From NCBI GenBank assembly GCA_008692225.1, contig VICG01000006.1, positions 2,175,501 through 2,239,500 on the forward strand: 64,000 bases of DNA, written 5' to 3'. The stretch comes from Monilinia fructicola (lineage: Eukaryota; Ascomycota; Leotiomycetes; Helotiales; Sclerotiniaceae). Below are positions 47,066 to 58,988 of the stretch, one piece after another. Every line of letters begins with the position of its first letter. Within the stretch, counting starts at the first letter, position 1. The notes below the pieces were generated by a model, which made no database searches, was not told the DNA's origin, and worked only from the letters and a program-made list of their open reading frames with translations. Both the position numbers and the translations under genes were made by a program.

Positions 47066-47914
47066 ATGCGGTTCTTATGTCTTCATGGTATTGGGACAAA
47101 CAGTGAGGTGAGTGATTATTTGTATGAGGATCTGCCATACGACCCGATGTGCATTATCAAACTCCCTTCCATTGATGTCATAATAATTTTCCTTGTACGT
47201 AGGTGCTTGAATGGCAAACAGGTGAGAAACTTCCCAAACATATTTTTCAAATTTTGCTGAAGTTCGGAAGCGGCTCTCCGAACCGAGCTAGGGGACAACC
47301 ATCATTTCGAATTCATAACTGGTTCCCATCCCTTCCCCCTCACACCTGGTAAGCGCAGACGCAACCCCACACTACGATATCATTCTCACCATGAATATGC
47401 AGAGATGCAAGGAATATTCCCCGTCGGCGAGTACTGGGCCTTCACTGATCCGTACAACCCCGAAACGATTATCCCATTTTTAGCCGAACTCGAGGAATAT
47501 ATTGAGGCTGAAGGACCTTTCGATGCACTGTTCGGTTTCTCATACGGTGCAGCCTTAGCTGGCACTTTTCTGATGGATCAACAGCGAAAGAATCCAATGA
47601 AGCTTTCGTTTTCATTTAAGTGCGCCATCTTTATATGCAGCCTTGCCCCCTTCAAGGTTGTCGGTGACAGGGTACAGCAGATGAGTGGCCATACTGATGG
47701 CGAATCACTGTCGATCCCTACGGCACATATATTTGGAAGCAAGGATGATGAATGTTATGAAGGAAGTTTGGAGCTGATGAAATTATGCAATGCAAAAGTT
47801 CGTGAGGCTTTCGATCATGGGGGTGCTCATGAAATTCCACGCGGTGGTAAAGTCACATCGGATATGGCGTCTGTCATTACCAAGACCATCGAGAAGGCAC
47901 TTATGCAGCATTAA
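47066..47914 (+). CDS. FSH1/OVCA2-family serine hydrolase, LovG-like
   Basis: Alpha/beta hydrolase of the FSH family; the characterised relative LovG releases the finished polyketide from the highly reducing PKS LovB. Four exons: 47066-47107, a 19 bp exon 47203-47221, 47271-47348, 47403-47914; 216 residues with consistent phases. Motifs: MRFLCLHGIGTNSE at the start, VLEWQTAALRTELGDNHHFE across exons 2-3, nucleophile Ser in FGFSYGAALAGT, catalytic Asp in FGSKDDECY, catalytic His in DHGGAHEIPRG. Because the adjacent PKS ends at its ACP and the two genes share a 582 bp divergent promoter, this is the best candidate for the trans-acting thioesterase. Substrate is inferred, not shown. Confidence 0.88.
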
Positions 47915-48245
47915 GTTTTGCGGTGCTGCGCCTGCCGACGTAAGAGTATAATTTTCAGACATTTTGGTAGCATTGCTTGTGCCAATTTCTTACTGTTGTG
48001 CAAATGAACGTGATTTGATTTCACGTAGACCACTTGAGTAATCCATGGATACTGAATATCTGCATGATATCTCGCTTTTTCTTGCTTTGAGTGCGAAGAT
48101 CGGCGGACCAGGGTTTGAGGCAATCATCAAGCGAATATGATAACGGGAGAAATCAATGAGCAGGGGCGAGAGAAATTGATAGAAATCACTAAGATACAGA
48201 GTAGCCAAGATGACCTAGTGTCGTCCTGGCTTTCATGTGAGAACA
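47915..48245. other. convergent 3' spacer
   Basis: Sequence of 331 bp between the stops of the two hydrolase genes. Nothing else seen. Confidence 0.5.
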
Positions 48246-49167
48246 TCAGCTACTGCCGCCCTCCTTCCCAAAAGCTACAATAAACTTAATTATCACATCC
48301 GCGGTCTTCTCCGGCATATCAAGAAATGTAGAATGTGACCCTGGAAGAGATTCGACGATATCGAAGAATCCTGATTGAACAAAAAGCTGTTGTAACTGCA
48401 CAGGAAAGGTTTGGTCATCTTCACAAAGCAGATATGCAAGTTTACCTTTCCATGCCTCGTCCGTATATGGAGAGTACCGGGCCTTGGCCTTGAAAGTTCC
48501 GAGAGACTGAGGTTGGAGTTCTGCAACCCATTTTTGCGCTTCAACGGTGGACAATTGGTTGTAAAATTGTTGGATCGCAATCTCTTCACTTTTTTACCGA
48601 AACTTTACTCTTCTCTGGCTGCAAGCTCATTGTCAACTTCATTGCCTGTGTAGAACAGAGGCAATCAAACACATACATCGACTATAGTCCATGGTGCCAA
48701 CTCATCTGTCATCTGAAGCATCTCTTGGATGCTGAATCCAGCCGGCAAGCAAATTGCGGAGATGCAAATAAGTCCGCAAATACCGCCTTTCTGACCCGCC
48801 GCCTGGCGTTCAGAAATGCTAAGTCCCTGGACTGCACCCCCAGCTGAAGCCCCAGCATAGGAGTGCATTACCAAGACGAGTTCTTTCCCATCATCGAGGA
48901 GCGGAAGTATCACAGATTCGCGAAAGTAAGATACATCTGTATCAAGGTCGACACCGGTGAAGTCGGAATTTCTGAGACTTGGAGCACTATTCAAGATCAG
49001 CATACATAGCTAGCCCATTTTCGGATGTGAAAGATTAGCTTGTACTTTGGAGACAGAATGCAGGAGTAAGACTTTTCTTCAAGAATAGTCTTTACAGGCA
49101 TAAATGCATTGGTTGTGTGAAAGGCACCGGGGAAGAACAAGATGATTGGCTTAGATGATGCCATCAT
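48246..49167 (-). CDS. alpha/beta hydrolase, one frame break
   Basis: Alpha/beta-hydrolase-6-type protein of the small secondary-metabolism esterase kind. Starts MMASSKPIILFFPGAFHTTN (49167); FFPGAFH is the oxyanion-hole segment. After a first intron (donor near 49045, acceptor TAG near 48990) come NSDFTGVDLDTDVSYF and the nucleophile elbow in VLVMHSYAGASAGGAVQG. The C-terminal exon has LAYLLCEDDQTFPVQ (catalytic Asp region) and LPGSHSTFLDMPE (catalytic His). The second intron is best read as about 58 bp ending after TTGCAG, which gives VDPEKSKVSVK. The frame then breaks in an A run (T on plus, 48590-48595), resuming as SEEIAIQQFYNQLSTVEAQK. It is the second hydrolase next to a TE-less PKS and could act in release, transesterification or ester hydrolysis. 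Identity good, role inferred. Confidence 0.82.
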
Positions 49168-50211
49168 ATACGATGATGAGATGATAGATATGCGTTATTA
49201 CCATCAAGACTTGGAGATCAATCGATACTGAACAGGTCGACCAGGGTTCCCAATGATGTGCACCGATAATCGACCTTCAATATGAAGAAATTCAGTCGCG
49301 CTGTCGTAGTTCTGTGATCAAACTTTCGCTGAGTTACACATCTTTGACTGCGCCGCCTGTGCCTCGCTATATATCCAATAAGCCTCTATTTTCCGAAAGT
49401 CATCGTGTAGCAAGGCTGCGCCGCTCTGTCTTGTTTAGTTGGTTGTGGGGATGCATGTTTCCCGACTTACTATAGGGATAGATACGAAACTGCTGGGGTA
49501 ATTCTCCCGGTGGCGCGGGGTATTACATCTGTTTCACTTCCTCAGCAAGTTTATGTTACACCAGTGGACACCTTCGTTATTAGCGGGCAGACCTCCTCGT
49601 ATCAAACGATAAAACAAGTTCTTCAACAGCTTGAATTGTTGCACAAATCTTACTTCTTGCAAAGAGTAAAATCTCTGATATATTGTACGAGTACGACCAC
49701 TGGTGGACTGCAGAATTGCCATGATGCTACATTAACATATGTCGTGCAGTGACAGGTAACCTTATAATAAGACGGAAGAATGCTCCTCTATGCAATAAGA
49801 CAGAAAGGTAAACACCCCTTTGGTTCTTCCGTCTTATCATGTACTCGGTCAGCAGTCCATATTTGGGAATTGAAGTGTCAAAATGCTGCAGCCATAATGA
49901 ATTCCAGCTGGCTAGTTGTCCGTATCTGGAAATCAAGCTATAGAAGTAATGTCACTATTAAGTAGCACTGGTAGGGAATCAGGGTTTTACAATTATGGAC
50001 ATTTCTAGACGACCACTTTGGGCTCCCCAGTATCTGGATTCAGTAACTGTGAGTAATTTAAGCAATGCCCTTAAGATCTTGAGATTCAAACCGTGGAAAA
50101 ACCCAGAGGGCAAGAGTTTATCTTGGGTCAAGAATAATCCTGTCTCTACACACCAGTTTCCTCAATCAACCACCGCATTATACCTCTCACTTCTCCAAGA
50201 ATCCTCAGATC
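49168..50211. other. spacer with short inverted repeat
   Basis: No supported gene; a plus frame 49510-49752 has no motif. Divergent promoter area for the hydrolase and the membrane protein. Contains the 14 bp perfect inverted repeat at 49767-49837. Confidence 0.5.
49767..49837. repeat. 14 bp perfect inverted repeat, 43 bp loop
   Basis: ATAAGACGGAAGAA (49767-49780) is matched by its exact reverse complement at 49824-49837. A third AATAAGAC lies in the loop (about 49794). It may be a foldback/MITE-like remnant or a paired regulatory site. Confidence 0.8.
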
Positions 50212-51649
50212 ATGACAAGCCCATCGATATTTACACCTGAGTACCTTGGAGCTGACAAAACTCCATCCATATACGCTGCTGCAATCTCAACTTTTTGTCT
50301 TGCTTCCCTTGCAGTTCCCTTGCGCGTTATCTCAAGGAGAATCTCATCAACGAATCTTTGGTTTGATGATTGGTTTATTTTTGTAGCATATGTGAGGGAT
50401 CCACTCCAACCTTCCATTTTATCTTGCTAAATCTCATTATAGCTCTTCGCATGTGGCGTTTTCGCGGCTACAATACTCTGTAAGTTAACGATTTAGCGAC
50501 AAAGTACTTTGCTGATCTTTAAAGGGGTTAAGATTGGAGTTGGGACGCATATCGAAGTAGTGGCATCTAAGAATCCCACTCATGTCACCCAAATTCTCAA
50601 AAGTATCACTCCGGCCGAGATATTTTACACTTTGAGTATTGTATTTGCAAAATACTCTATCCTGTCATTTTACTGGCGTGTGTTTGGAGTTACGAATCGC
50701 CTGCGAAATATATTAATAGCTCTTGGTGTCATCGTTACTGCTTGGGGAATTTCTGTTGTAAGTGGTCGCTCTTGATTTCGTTTCATTTGTTCATAGAGAG
50801 ATAACACTTGGATATGTTCCGGATTTACGAAAAGCTTGATTCGGATCTGATGCTAACAGCATATAAAATAAATAGATAGTCGTCAGTGCCACATCTTGCT
50901 TACCACTCAAAGCATTATGGAATCCGGAGGTTCATGGAAAATGTGTATCCCTCACCAAGTTCTATCTGGGAATCTCTTTTCCCAACGTGATCACGGATTG
51001 GATCATGTTAGTTATACCAATTCGGTATATATGGAGATTGCAGATGCCTAACAACCAAAAGGTGGTTGTCTTGGGACTTTTTGTTGTGGGAAGTTTGTGA
51101 GTACATTCATTGGACACTTGACACGTACAAACCACAGCTAACAGTCACAAGTGTCTGCATTGTGTCCCTCGTTCGCCTCATAATCATCTCACATCTGAAT
51201 CTCACCGATATCACCTGGGGACTTGTCGATCTCGACGTGTGGACATGCGTGGAAAGCTTCAGGTAAGTCATCAACCTTGTCGATATTTCCAAGCCTGTTG
51301 TCTCTGACCCCAGAGTAGTGCTGTTCTCTGCGCGTGTCTCCCGTCACTCAAGCCTATCTTTAACTTAATGACTGGCAAGCCCGCAAATCAGGCGTCTCGA
51401 TCAACGGGTAAAGGAGTATACACCGGATCTCAGAGCAACAAGAATACCTGGAAGAAGAACAAGCCAAGTATAACCACCGATACCCTTCCAGAAAGTATCA
51501 CAAGACTCCGGGATGATGATGCATGGGCGCCAGTCACGACGGCAGAAGGTACAAATAGCCCGGAGGATATCGGATTGCAAGAAGTAGGGAAGAAGACCAA
51601 CGAGATCAATGTTACAAAGGAAATTGCGTGGGGAGAGAGTAGGGGGTGA
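50212..51649 (+). CDS. fungal rhodopsin-domain integral membrane protein (SAT4/Pth11-like topology)
   Basis: Multi-pass membrane protein of the large fungal family with a rhodopsin-like domain; roles range from signalling to unknown. Starts MTSPSIFTPEYLGADKTPSI. Membrane segments in order: YAAAISTFCLASLAVPLRVI, family mark WFDDWFIFVAY, then after an intron LFACGVFAATIL, KSITPAEIFYTLSIVFAKYS with LSFYWRVFG, ILIALGVIVTAWGISVV, FPNVITDWIMLVIPIRYIWR (the D-x-x-x-x-x-P motif of the family), VVVLGLFVVGSF and TSVCIVSLVRLIIISHLNLT, ending SSAVLCACLPSLKPIFNLMT and a hydrophilic tail with a Ser/Thr/Lys-rich stretch. About five introns. The junction near 51097 shows a one-base phase discrepancy that may be another indel. 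Cluster role unknown. Confidence 0.8.
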
Positions 51650-52842
51650 CAGGCGATGCAATTCTTGGAGATAATCGGTTTGTACGGGTAGTTCATAGCC
51701 ACTGATAGGAATCATAGGATGCATATGATGAAGGGGGTGCGCGGATCGGAGCTCAAAGGATTACAATGTAATGGAGACTTTGTTGTCAAAGTGGAATGTA
51801 TGATTGCGATTATGCTAAACCAATTTCCCATGTTACACAAAAGTGCTGTACCGGGAATAGCTAGCCATTCGGCTTTTCATGGACTCTTCCGTCATGTGAA
51901 AGATTGGCATCTTGTGTTTGTCATAAGTCCCAACGAAACCATGCACAGATTGCCGTTTCTGCCAAGGTTTGTATGTTGAGTTTCGATAAATCTAAAGGTT
52001 TCCCCACGGACAAGATGAGTCAGATCGGTACTTGTATAGCTTACCCCTAGGATGATTAATAAGCCAGAGCTCAGCTACCATATAGACCTAATTTATCCTA
52101 ATTGCCGTTACTTCTACTCTTCTTGGCGGATGTGGTAAGACATTGGACATAAATCTCCGTGCACAAGTTGCAGGGTCATCTACGAAAACAAGGGAAAAGC
52201 CTGATGAATGGAAAGAAAGAATAATTTGAGATATGCATCAAGTCGGATATTTTTACCTCAGAAATAGTTATCTAATCCTCCCAAGAGCAATTTGTTTCCA
52301 ATTCTGAATTAATCTCGGCAGAAACCAACCATTGTACTTTAATCCCAGCCTTCCCACTCGCAATGTAACCTTGGCGGAATCAGACTCTCCGTAACAGAAG
52401 AGGCTGCAGCCAATCTGCCCAACTTCTAAATTTGCTCTATGGACAACCCCTATGATATATGGCTGATTTATACCCACAGCGTATGCATGAACAGGGCAAA
52501 ACACACCGTGCCATTGAGAAGAGAATGACTGGACAGATAACGAAAATGTATGTGCCGTTCACGCACATGCAGCGTCGTATCAGATAACACGATAATCAAC
52601 ATCGATTTTTTTCCCAGCAAAAAGTGTGGTATGCTGTAAGGTTGCAATCATGCACTTAAAAGTTGTGACTGTTGCAGCTATATGCTGTCAGCAATTTCGA
52701 TATTTACCTTTATCTGTTGTGAGTTCGGACGGGGAGATGGTGAAAAAAACCTTCTTCAAGACTCTAGGTTTGATCAAACGATCCGCTAGAGCTGAGAACT
52801 TAACTCCCATACTTTAAGATACTGCTCAAAGACTTTGAAAAC
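51650..52842. other. spacer
   Basis: About 1.2 kb; frames at 51719-51979 and 52626-52817 have no recognisable motif. No repeats of note. Confidence 0.45.
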
Positions 52843-54263
52843 ATGCCCAGCTCTGTGAATGACGGAAGCATGCCAACTTCTCCACGCGCTCTTACTGGCA
52901 TGCCGGATCCAATGCCATCTGTTCCTCGTGATGGTGGGCTTAAAGCATGGCTCAGTGTCTTGGCGGGCTTCTGTGTATTCCTTAGTACCTGGTGAGTGAT
53001 TTTTTCAGTACTTTCGAGTCTCTACCTCATGAATGATTCGCAGCATTCAACTAACAGCAGCGGGATATCAAGGGGTATTACAACAAGTTATGGAGCGTTC
53101 CAAAGTTATTATACAACCACGTTACTCGTAGAAGAGTCTTCGTCTGCTTTATCATGGATAGGAAGCATGCAATCGTTTCTCTTGATTATTGTTGGAATCA
53201 TTGCTGGTCCACTCTTTGATATGGGTTACCTTATGCATTTGATGTATCTTGGAGGAGCACTTACCACCTTGGGACTCTTCATGCTTAGTCTTTCGAAGGA
53301 ATATTACCAAGTTATGCTTTCGCAGGGTGTTTGCTACGGCTTAGGATCTGGGCTCATGTATATCCCAGCAATTGCCTTGATCTCTATCCAGTTTATCAAA
53401 CGTCGACCGTTTGCGCTCGGTGTTGCATCTCTGGGCACAAGTGTTGGTTAGTTCTATTTTCACGACCATACTCTCTGTATTGCTGAGATATGATAACAGG
53501 AGGCGTCATATTCCCCATCGCATTTAAACGACTCTCAACTACCATAGGCTTTGGGTGGGCAGTTCGAACCATCGCCTTTATATCTTTTGCTTCCGTGGTT
53601 CTAGCCCTCATGATTTTCAGCACTTTACATGGATCGCTTCCCAAAACAAAGAAAAAGATTTTCGACTTAACAGCATTACGAGAACCAACTTTCATGTTGT
53701 TTTCCCTCTCGTTGTTCTTCATTTTCCTGGCCTACTTTGTGCCACTCTTCTATATCCCAGCATACGCCACGGTGCACTTGAAAGAAAGCAGTGATTTCTC
53801 TTTCTATCTACTCGCTATCACAAATGCGGGATCGGCCCTTGGACGAACCTTGCCATTATTTTTCGCTCACAAATTAGGATCAATGAACATCTTCTTTGCG
53901 TCTGCGATTGCAGGCACAATCCTGATATTCTCCTGGATTAGTATCGAGAAAGCTGCCAACTATACTGTGAATAGTGTGTTTTGGGGTATCATCAGCGGCG
54001 TTCTTGTGACGGCACCGGCTGCGGCTTTGGCACACCCGGCCATTACACCATCCATGAATGTGATTGGGACTCGCTTGGGAATGAGTTGGAGTGCCGCTGC
54101 AATGGGAATTCTTGTTGGAACACCTATTGCTGGTGCATTGGTTGATGTCAAAACAGACAAGTTTCTCAATGCGCAGGTATTCTCGGGAACCATTATGGCC
54201 GTGGGTGTAGGGTGTCTTGCTTATCCGGTGGTAGTCGTATTGAGGTATAAGAAGGCTCCATAG
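52843..54263 (+). CDS. MFS transporter, monocarboxylate-porter (MCT) family
   Basis: Plasma-membrane major facilitator, probable exporter of the polyketide or importer of a carboxylate. Three exons: 52843-52991, 53073-53446, 53500-54263; 428 residues, frame intact. The MCT signature is at the first membrane segment: [20 protein letters not shown] then [16 protein letters not shown] after intron 1. Further segments include [56 protein letters not shown] and, across intron 2, [17 protein letters not shown]. The second half has [54 protein letters not shown] and [15 protein letters not shown]. The N-terminus (about 35 residues) is hydrophilic and cytosolic. Substrate cannot be read from the sequence. 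Confidence 0.92.
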
Positions 54264-55834
54264 TAGCAATGGTCGTAGCTTTGTTTGACCCTGTGTGTAT
54301 TTATTTCTATGACCATGAAAATACGGAGATGAGTGTTGTTTATCTTGTATTCTTGAGAGTTTGTTGGGGATGTATATCAAGCATAATGATGAAAAGTTAG
54401 AGGTATGGCGGCGATCCACAGCTAAGAAAGATCTCCAAATAAAATATTCGTATCCTTCATGAGCTCAAACAGCCAACATCGCCATATAGCTGAATATTCC
54501 GAGGTTATTCGTTCACTCACAACCATCGACCTTGCCACAGTAAGAATCACCCCAAAACCACAATCTTCCATGTAAATAAAATGTCCTTTATCGTCACCTC
54601 AAATGAGAAAATCGATTGAGGCAATCTCAATAGCAAGGGAAATCCAATCAAGAGATTAATATGATACGTGGTTGGATGATAACAAGATATTTAAAAAGCA
54701 AGTCACTGACTGTATCGGAGTTGAAAACGTTGACAACGATTTCCAAGGTTTTTTTTGGTTAAACAAAATAATTCCAATTAACCTCTGTTTTGCAGACATG
54801 CAACAAAAGATGAATTAATCACGTGTATATGATGTGAGGTTATGTAATATGGTATCTTCCCAAAATTGGTTGCACATCTCAAGAATTTGGAAAAAATGGC
54901 GAAACTTCGAGATTAATCTTACAATTTGGCGGGAATAAAATGCGCGCTAGTCTTTTTTCCCAGTCCTAACTTTCAGAATTCTGGCGCACCACACTTTGAA
55001 GATGGATGAGGTGCTCAGATTTTGTAGATATGCAACAAAACATTTGGAGCCTTCTGCACGTGATTTTGAGGAAGGTTAGAAATCTCGAAGTGGAAGAGTA
55101 AAATCGTGCTGGGCGCCAATGAAGGTTTGAGGAGCCCAAGTGCAGTTGTGTCTCATTTTCTGGAGCTAATCAGAAAACTTCTGAACTTCTATTTGATTTG
55201 ATGTCACCTCTCTTGGATTTTATTGACGTTGCATCTCAAGAAATGATCATGAGTGCAGCAGATCTAGAGCAACAACGCAACTCTTCCGCCGGTGCTCTGG
55301 ATGTAGAACATCATATGGAGAGAAATAAAAAGGTTTCTTGTACTATTTTGGAGACCTCAATAAGGTCCCAAGATGATATTGAAGAGCATCACGTGCTATA
55401 TACCTGTATGTAAAAGCCTCTAGTCAATTACAAGTAACGCCAACCTTGAGAGAGACCATAGAAGTATGCAATTCTGAAGTTCACGGAAGTATGATACTTC
55501 TGCGATATAGAGATACGAGATACACTTCTCCGAGATACTCCTCTTAAGTGAAGCTCTGCCTGATGTCACGTGTCAAACCATGACTTCCTTTTACCTTCAC
55601 TTTCACGTTCACTTCCATCCACCACGAAACCACATATTTTATCATCTTATGTCATTGCGTTTATTATTTTTCTGAAGAATTCCTTGATACAATGTCTTGA
55701 ATATCCTATTCCTCTAATGTCATTCCACGGTTTGATGCATTGGGGCAAATCGATGAATTCGAAGTTAATACCTTTGAGCAAAGCGATTTGTTAGCTTTTG
55801 TCCAATATCCTTTACTTTCAAATATTTACATAGA
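54264..55834. other. spacer at right edge of the cluster
   Basis: About 1.57 kb without a supported gene. A 72-codon frame at 55198-55413 begins at a non-ATG codon and has no motif. Two plain ATCACGTG or TCACGTG E-box-like strings occur (about 54820 and 55565), common in such spacers. Confidence 0.45.
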
Positions 55835-58800
55835 ATGGATTACACTGTGGATGATTCCATGGAGTCTGTGGAGTATACTGTGGACGATGATGTGAGTCAC
55901 CGCGATGTACGGAGTTCACAAGAGAATACAATGGGTTATACAATGGCTCACGATCATCATCATCAGGAGAACAGTATGGATTATATTATGAGTCATGAGG
56001 CGAAAAACGTATCGTTATCACAACTACCAGGTGCGAGTGAGTTATCAGAACAGGAAGATGAAGACGAACTACCGGTCCTTGAGTTTGCTCGTTCTGTCGG
56101 TATAGCTCGAAATCATGAACTTGATGATACATCAGTTGATGATTTACTCTCAATGAAAAGCAACCTTGAATGTCATTTCTCGATCGACCTAGACCACAAA
56201 TATCTACCACAATTGAGTGCCCATGGTGACATCAACCTCGATGAACGTATTTTTGTTGGCAAAAACGTCGCGAAACTCCTTACATGCGTGGCACAAAATG
56301 AAAGTCGAGAATCGATCTGCGGGGTGGTATATCCTATGATCGGTAGTAGAGGTGTCAAGAAGATACGAGTCGAATTACCGTTATTGGTTAGTGATCCTGA
56401 ATCCGATTTTAGGGAGTTTGCAAAGAAGAGATGGATTTGAATTATTGCCACAAGACATCAAGCTTCCCCTGGAGTTGCTTAGTGTCGAAAACAACGAAGG
56501 GCTAGACTTCCCGCCAGATTTCTATAATTTCGAGAATGAAGCGTTCGAAGCCCATTACGGATGAAAAGATTGAAGTAACAAGAAACTCGATGATGTATCT
56601 TCAAACATCATTAAAAGAAACATTGAGAGGAGATGATGAACAAGATATTTGGGAAAGTGCTAAGACACATTCAAGGGTGCGCTATAGTATTCTTAGTTGC
56701 ATTTTATTGACCCCATGCTGATAGTTCCAGAAATTCCCCATTTCGAATCATGTTACGCCACCACTTTCTCCAATGTATGCACCAGTACCTGATAGTCCCG
56801 TTCCCTTTCTCCCTTCGGCCTATGACATCCCTTTGCTCTCGGATCCTGACTCTCTCACGTCGCTAGATCTTAAAAAGATCGAGAATAAGGTGTTCAAAGA
56901 AGATCTACCAACTCCGACACATAATAGATACCCTACTCGAAAACTGCCCTCGGCATCTGGAGATCAATCGGTGAAGCCAGCAGATATCTATTCACAGCCT
57001 GAAGTTATGGAGCACTTGAATGAATCTTCGTCCCCTCCTTCACAGAGAAAAACAATCGTTCTGTCAGATCTCAAAGTAGAAGAGCCCTTGACTCCGCTCA
57101 AGCCGCCTCTTGAAGAACCGCGACCCAAGAGCGTACATTTCAGTCACATTGTAGAAGAACTATTGCTGAACAGCCGACCACAATCTGGATTCTCTGAGGC
57201 TGTGCTAGAAACTAGATTCTTTGAAGAAGCATTTGGTGAAAGTGGAGACCAAGCAAACCATCGAGCCGAGCAAGAGCGACTCGTGGACATAAGAAATCGT
57301 GTCGAAGTTCCTGCGATGGATTTTAGTACAGCTAGACCCCCATGGATTCTAAACCATTTCCATAGCGTCAATGCAGTGCGTTCAATTCTGCAGCAGAAGA
57401 TCGAAGAATTTGGGATTGACGGGTTTTGATCGTTCGCTTGGGTTGAAAAAATTACGTTTCAAGTTGCCATGGGCTCTATTTAAACGCGATCTAGGCAACG
57501 TCCTTGACGAGTCATTGGGCGACGATGACATCTGGGAGTCTTTCGTTCATGGTACAAGTGATGATATGGTAATCACAAGTTCAGATCTTACCTGGAAAAT
57601 GGAAGGATTGCGAATTCTTCGGCAATATGAAGATGACGGAGAGGATGAACTTGAGATTGGTTATTTCCCAAAAGAAGCAGAAGCAGAAGCAGAAGCAGAA
57701 GCAGAAGACATGTCGTCACTAATCAAAAAAACAAAGGTCAGAAATGAAAGATATCGAGCCTCAAAAAAGGCAAGGAAGACAAAACAGCTCTCACACTAGT
57801 GGAGCTACACTGCAGGTCAACCACCCACTGATTACTCCGGATATGCGTCGTGATAAATCGAAGCACCAAGAAAACATTGCGCCAAATATTCCAAAGAGGG
57901 CCAGACCCGCTGATGAAGAACAAAGTTCTTTACTTGGAGGTGTCTTCTCAGCTAAAGATGCACTGAGCAATTTCCTAGAGATACGAGGAGCAAAGAAGCC
58001 AAAACTCATCGAGAGTACTCATTTCTCTACTCGAAATTCCCCATCGCCTATAACTTCAAGCCAAACACCTCTCCACAAGGGGGCTCCAATCCTAGAACCT
58101 GCAGCTCCCGAGCCACATGTCCCTCTACCCACCCCCATAGTAGTTGCACCAGAAAGGACCATCTCCATAATTCTCTCATCGGTCATCCTCAGGAACCGTC
58201 CTCTAGTTCGCGCGCTTCAAAGCCTCCTGCCCACTTTGAAAATCTGCGAACGCGATTTCTCCGCCCACAATACTACGATCTGGAATCATGGATCTGTCAT
58301 TCGTTCTCCCGTTACTTCCCCTTTGACCTACGAAGCTGATATTATTATTTCTCCCACCACCGGGCTCATCCTTACAAGCTTACAGCATATCAAGCAAAAG
58401 CAACTCCCTGGACACAAGACTGCCGTCCCGATCCGCGACCGCTTGGAGAAAGTTAGCGGAAGGTATGAAGATCTGATCGTCCTAGTCTCCTCTCCACCAA
58501 TCGAGCTGGGAGATAGCGACTGTCTCGCCTGGGCCGATTTCGTCGGCTTTACATTAACCTTACAAGCAAGCATTATTGTGACCTACGTCCCCGTCGACAC
58601 CAACAAAACTGACGACCAAGCCATGGCAAAATACATATCCGCTCTCATCATTCAACATCTTCCCCCCTGTTCCTCTTCCTCTTCCTCGTCCTACAATTTA
58701 GAACTCCTGGAACATGAATCCTACTGGGAAATATGGCTGAGAAGAGCAGGTTTGAATGCCTATGCGGCACAAGCAATAATAGTGCACTTGAAGACTCCGG

Positions 58801-58988
58801 AGCCTAGATCGCAACCTGGAGATGAGGGGCATGAGGTCGAGATGCAGATGATTGAAGAAAGGGGTCCGTATGGGTTGGCACTGTTTGTACAAATGGGGGC
58901 GCAGGAGAGAATGCGGAGGTTGGGAAAGCTGGTTGGGGAAAGAGTGTTGGAACGGGTTGGGCGGACTGTTGATCAGATATGGGAATAG
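55835..58988 (+). CDS. large fungal protein with XPF/ERCC4-like C-terminal region (DUF7102-like), four frame breaks
   Basis: Reading through four one-base breaks gives about 1,030 residues. Starts MDYTVDDSMESVEYTVDDDV, with three YTVDD/YTMAHD-type N-terminal repeats. Breaks: T run 56417-56419 (FREL to QRRDGFELLPQDIKLPLELL), TT 56544-56545 (to KPITDEKIEVTRNSMMYL), T run 57424-57427 (DGF to DRSLGLKKLRFKLPW), A run 57781-57784 (to NSSHTSGATLQVNHP). One intron at 56677-56724 leads to FQKFPISNHVTPPLSPMYAP. The C-terminal part has ISIILSSVILRNRPLVRALQ, YEADIIISPTTGLILTSLQH, IKQKQLPGHKTAVPIRDRLE and RYEDLIVLVSSPP, which resembles the XPF-type nuclease fold seen in Zip2/SHOC1-like meiotic proteins. 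That link is from memory of the fold pattern and is weak. No ERKxxxD catalytic signature is visible, so a catalytically dead fold is likelier. Possible alternative: uncharacterised nuclear scaffold. Confidence 0.7.
57677..57708 (+). repeat. in-frame GCAGAA hexanucleotide repeat
   Basis: Five to six GCAGAA units encode an (AE)n stretch within the XPF-like gene (KEAEAEAEAEAEAED). Confidence 0.9.

Noticed and set aside
49510..49752. 80-codon plus frame between cluster genes
   Set aside because: Starts at a non-ATG codon, has no motif and lies in a promoter-type spacer.
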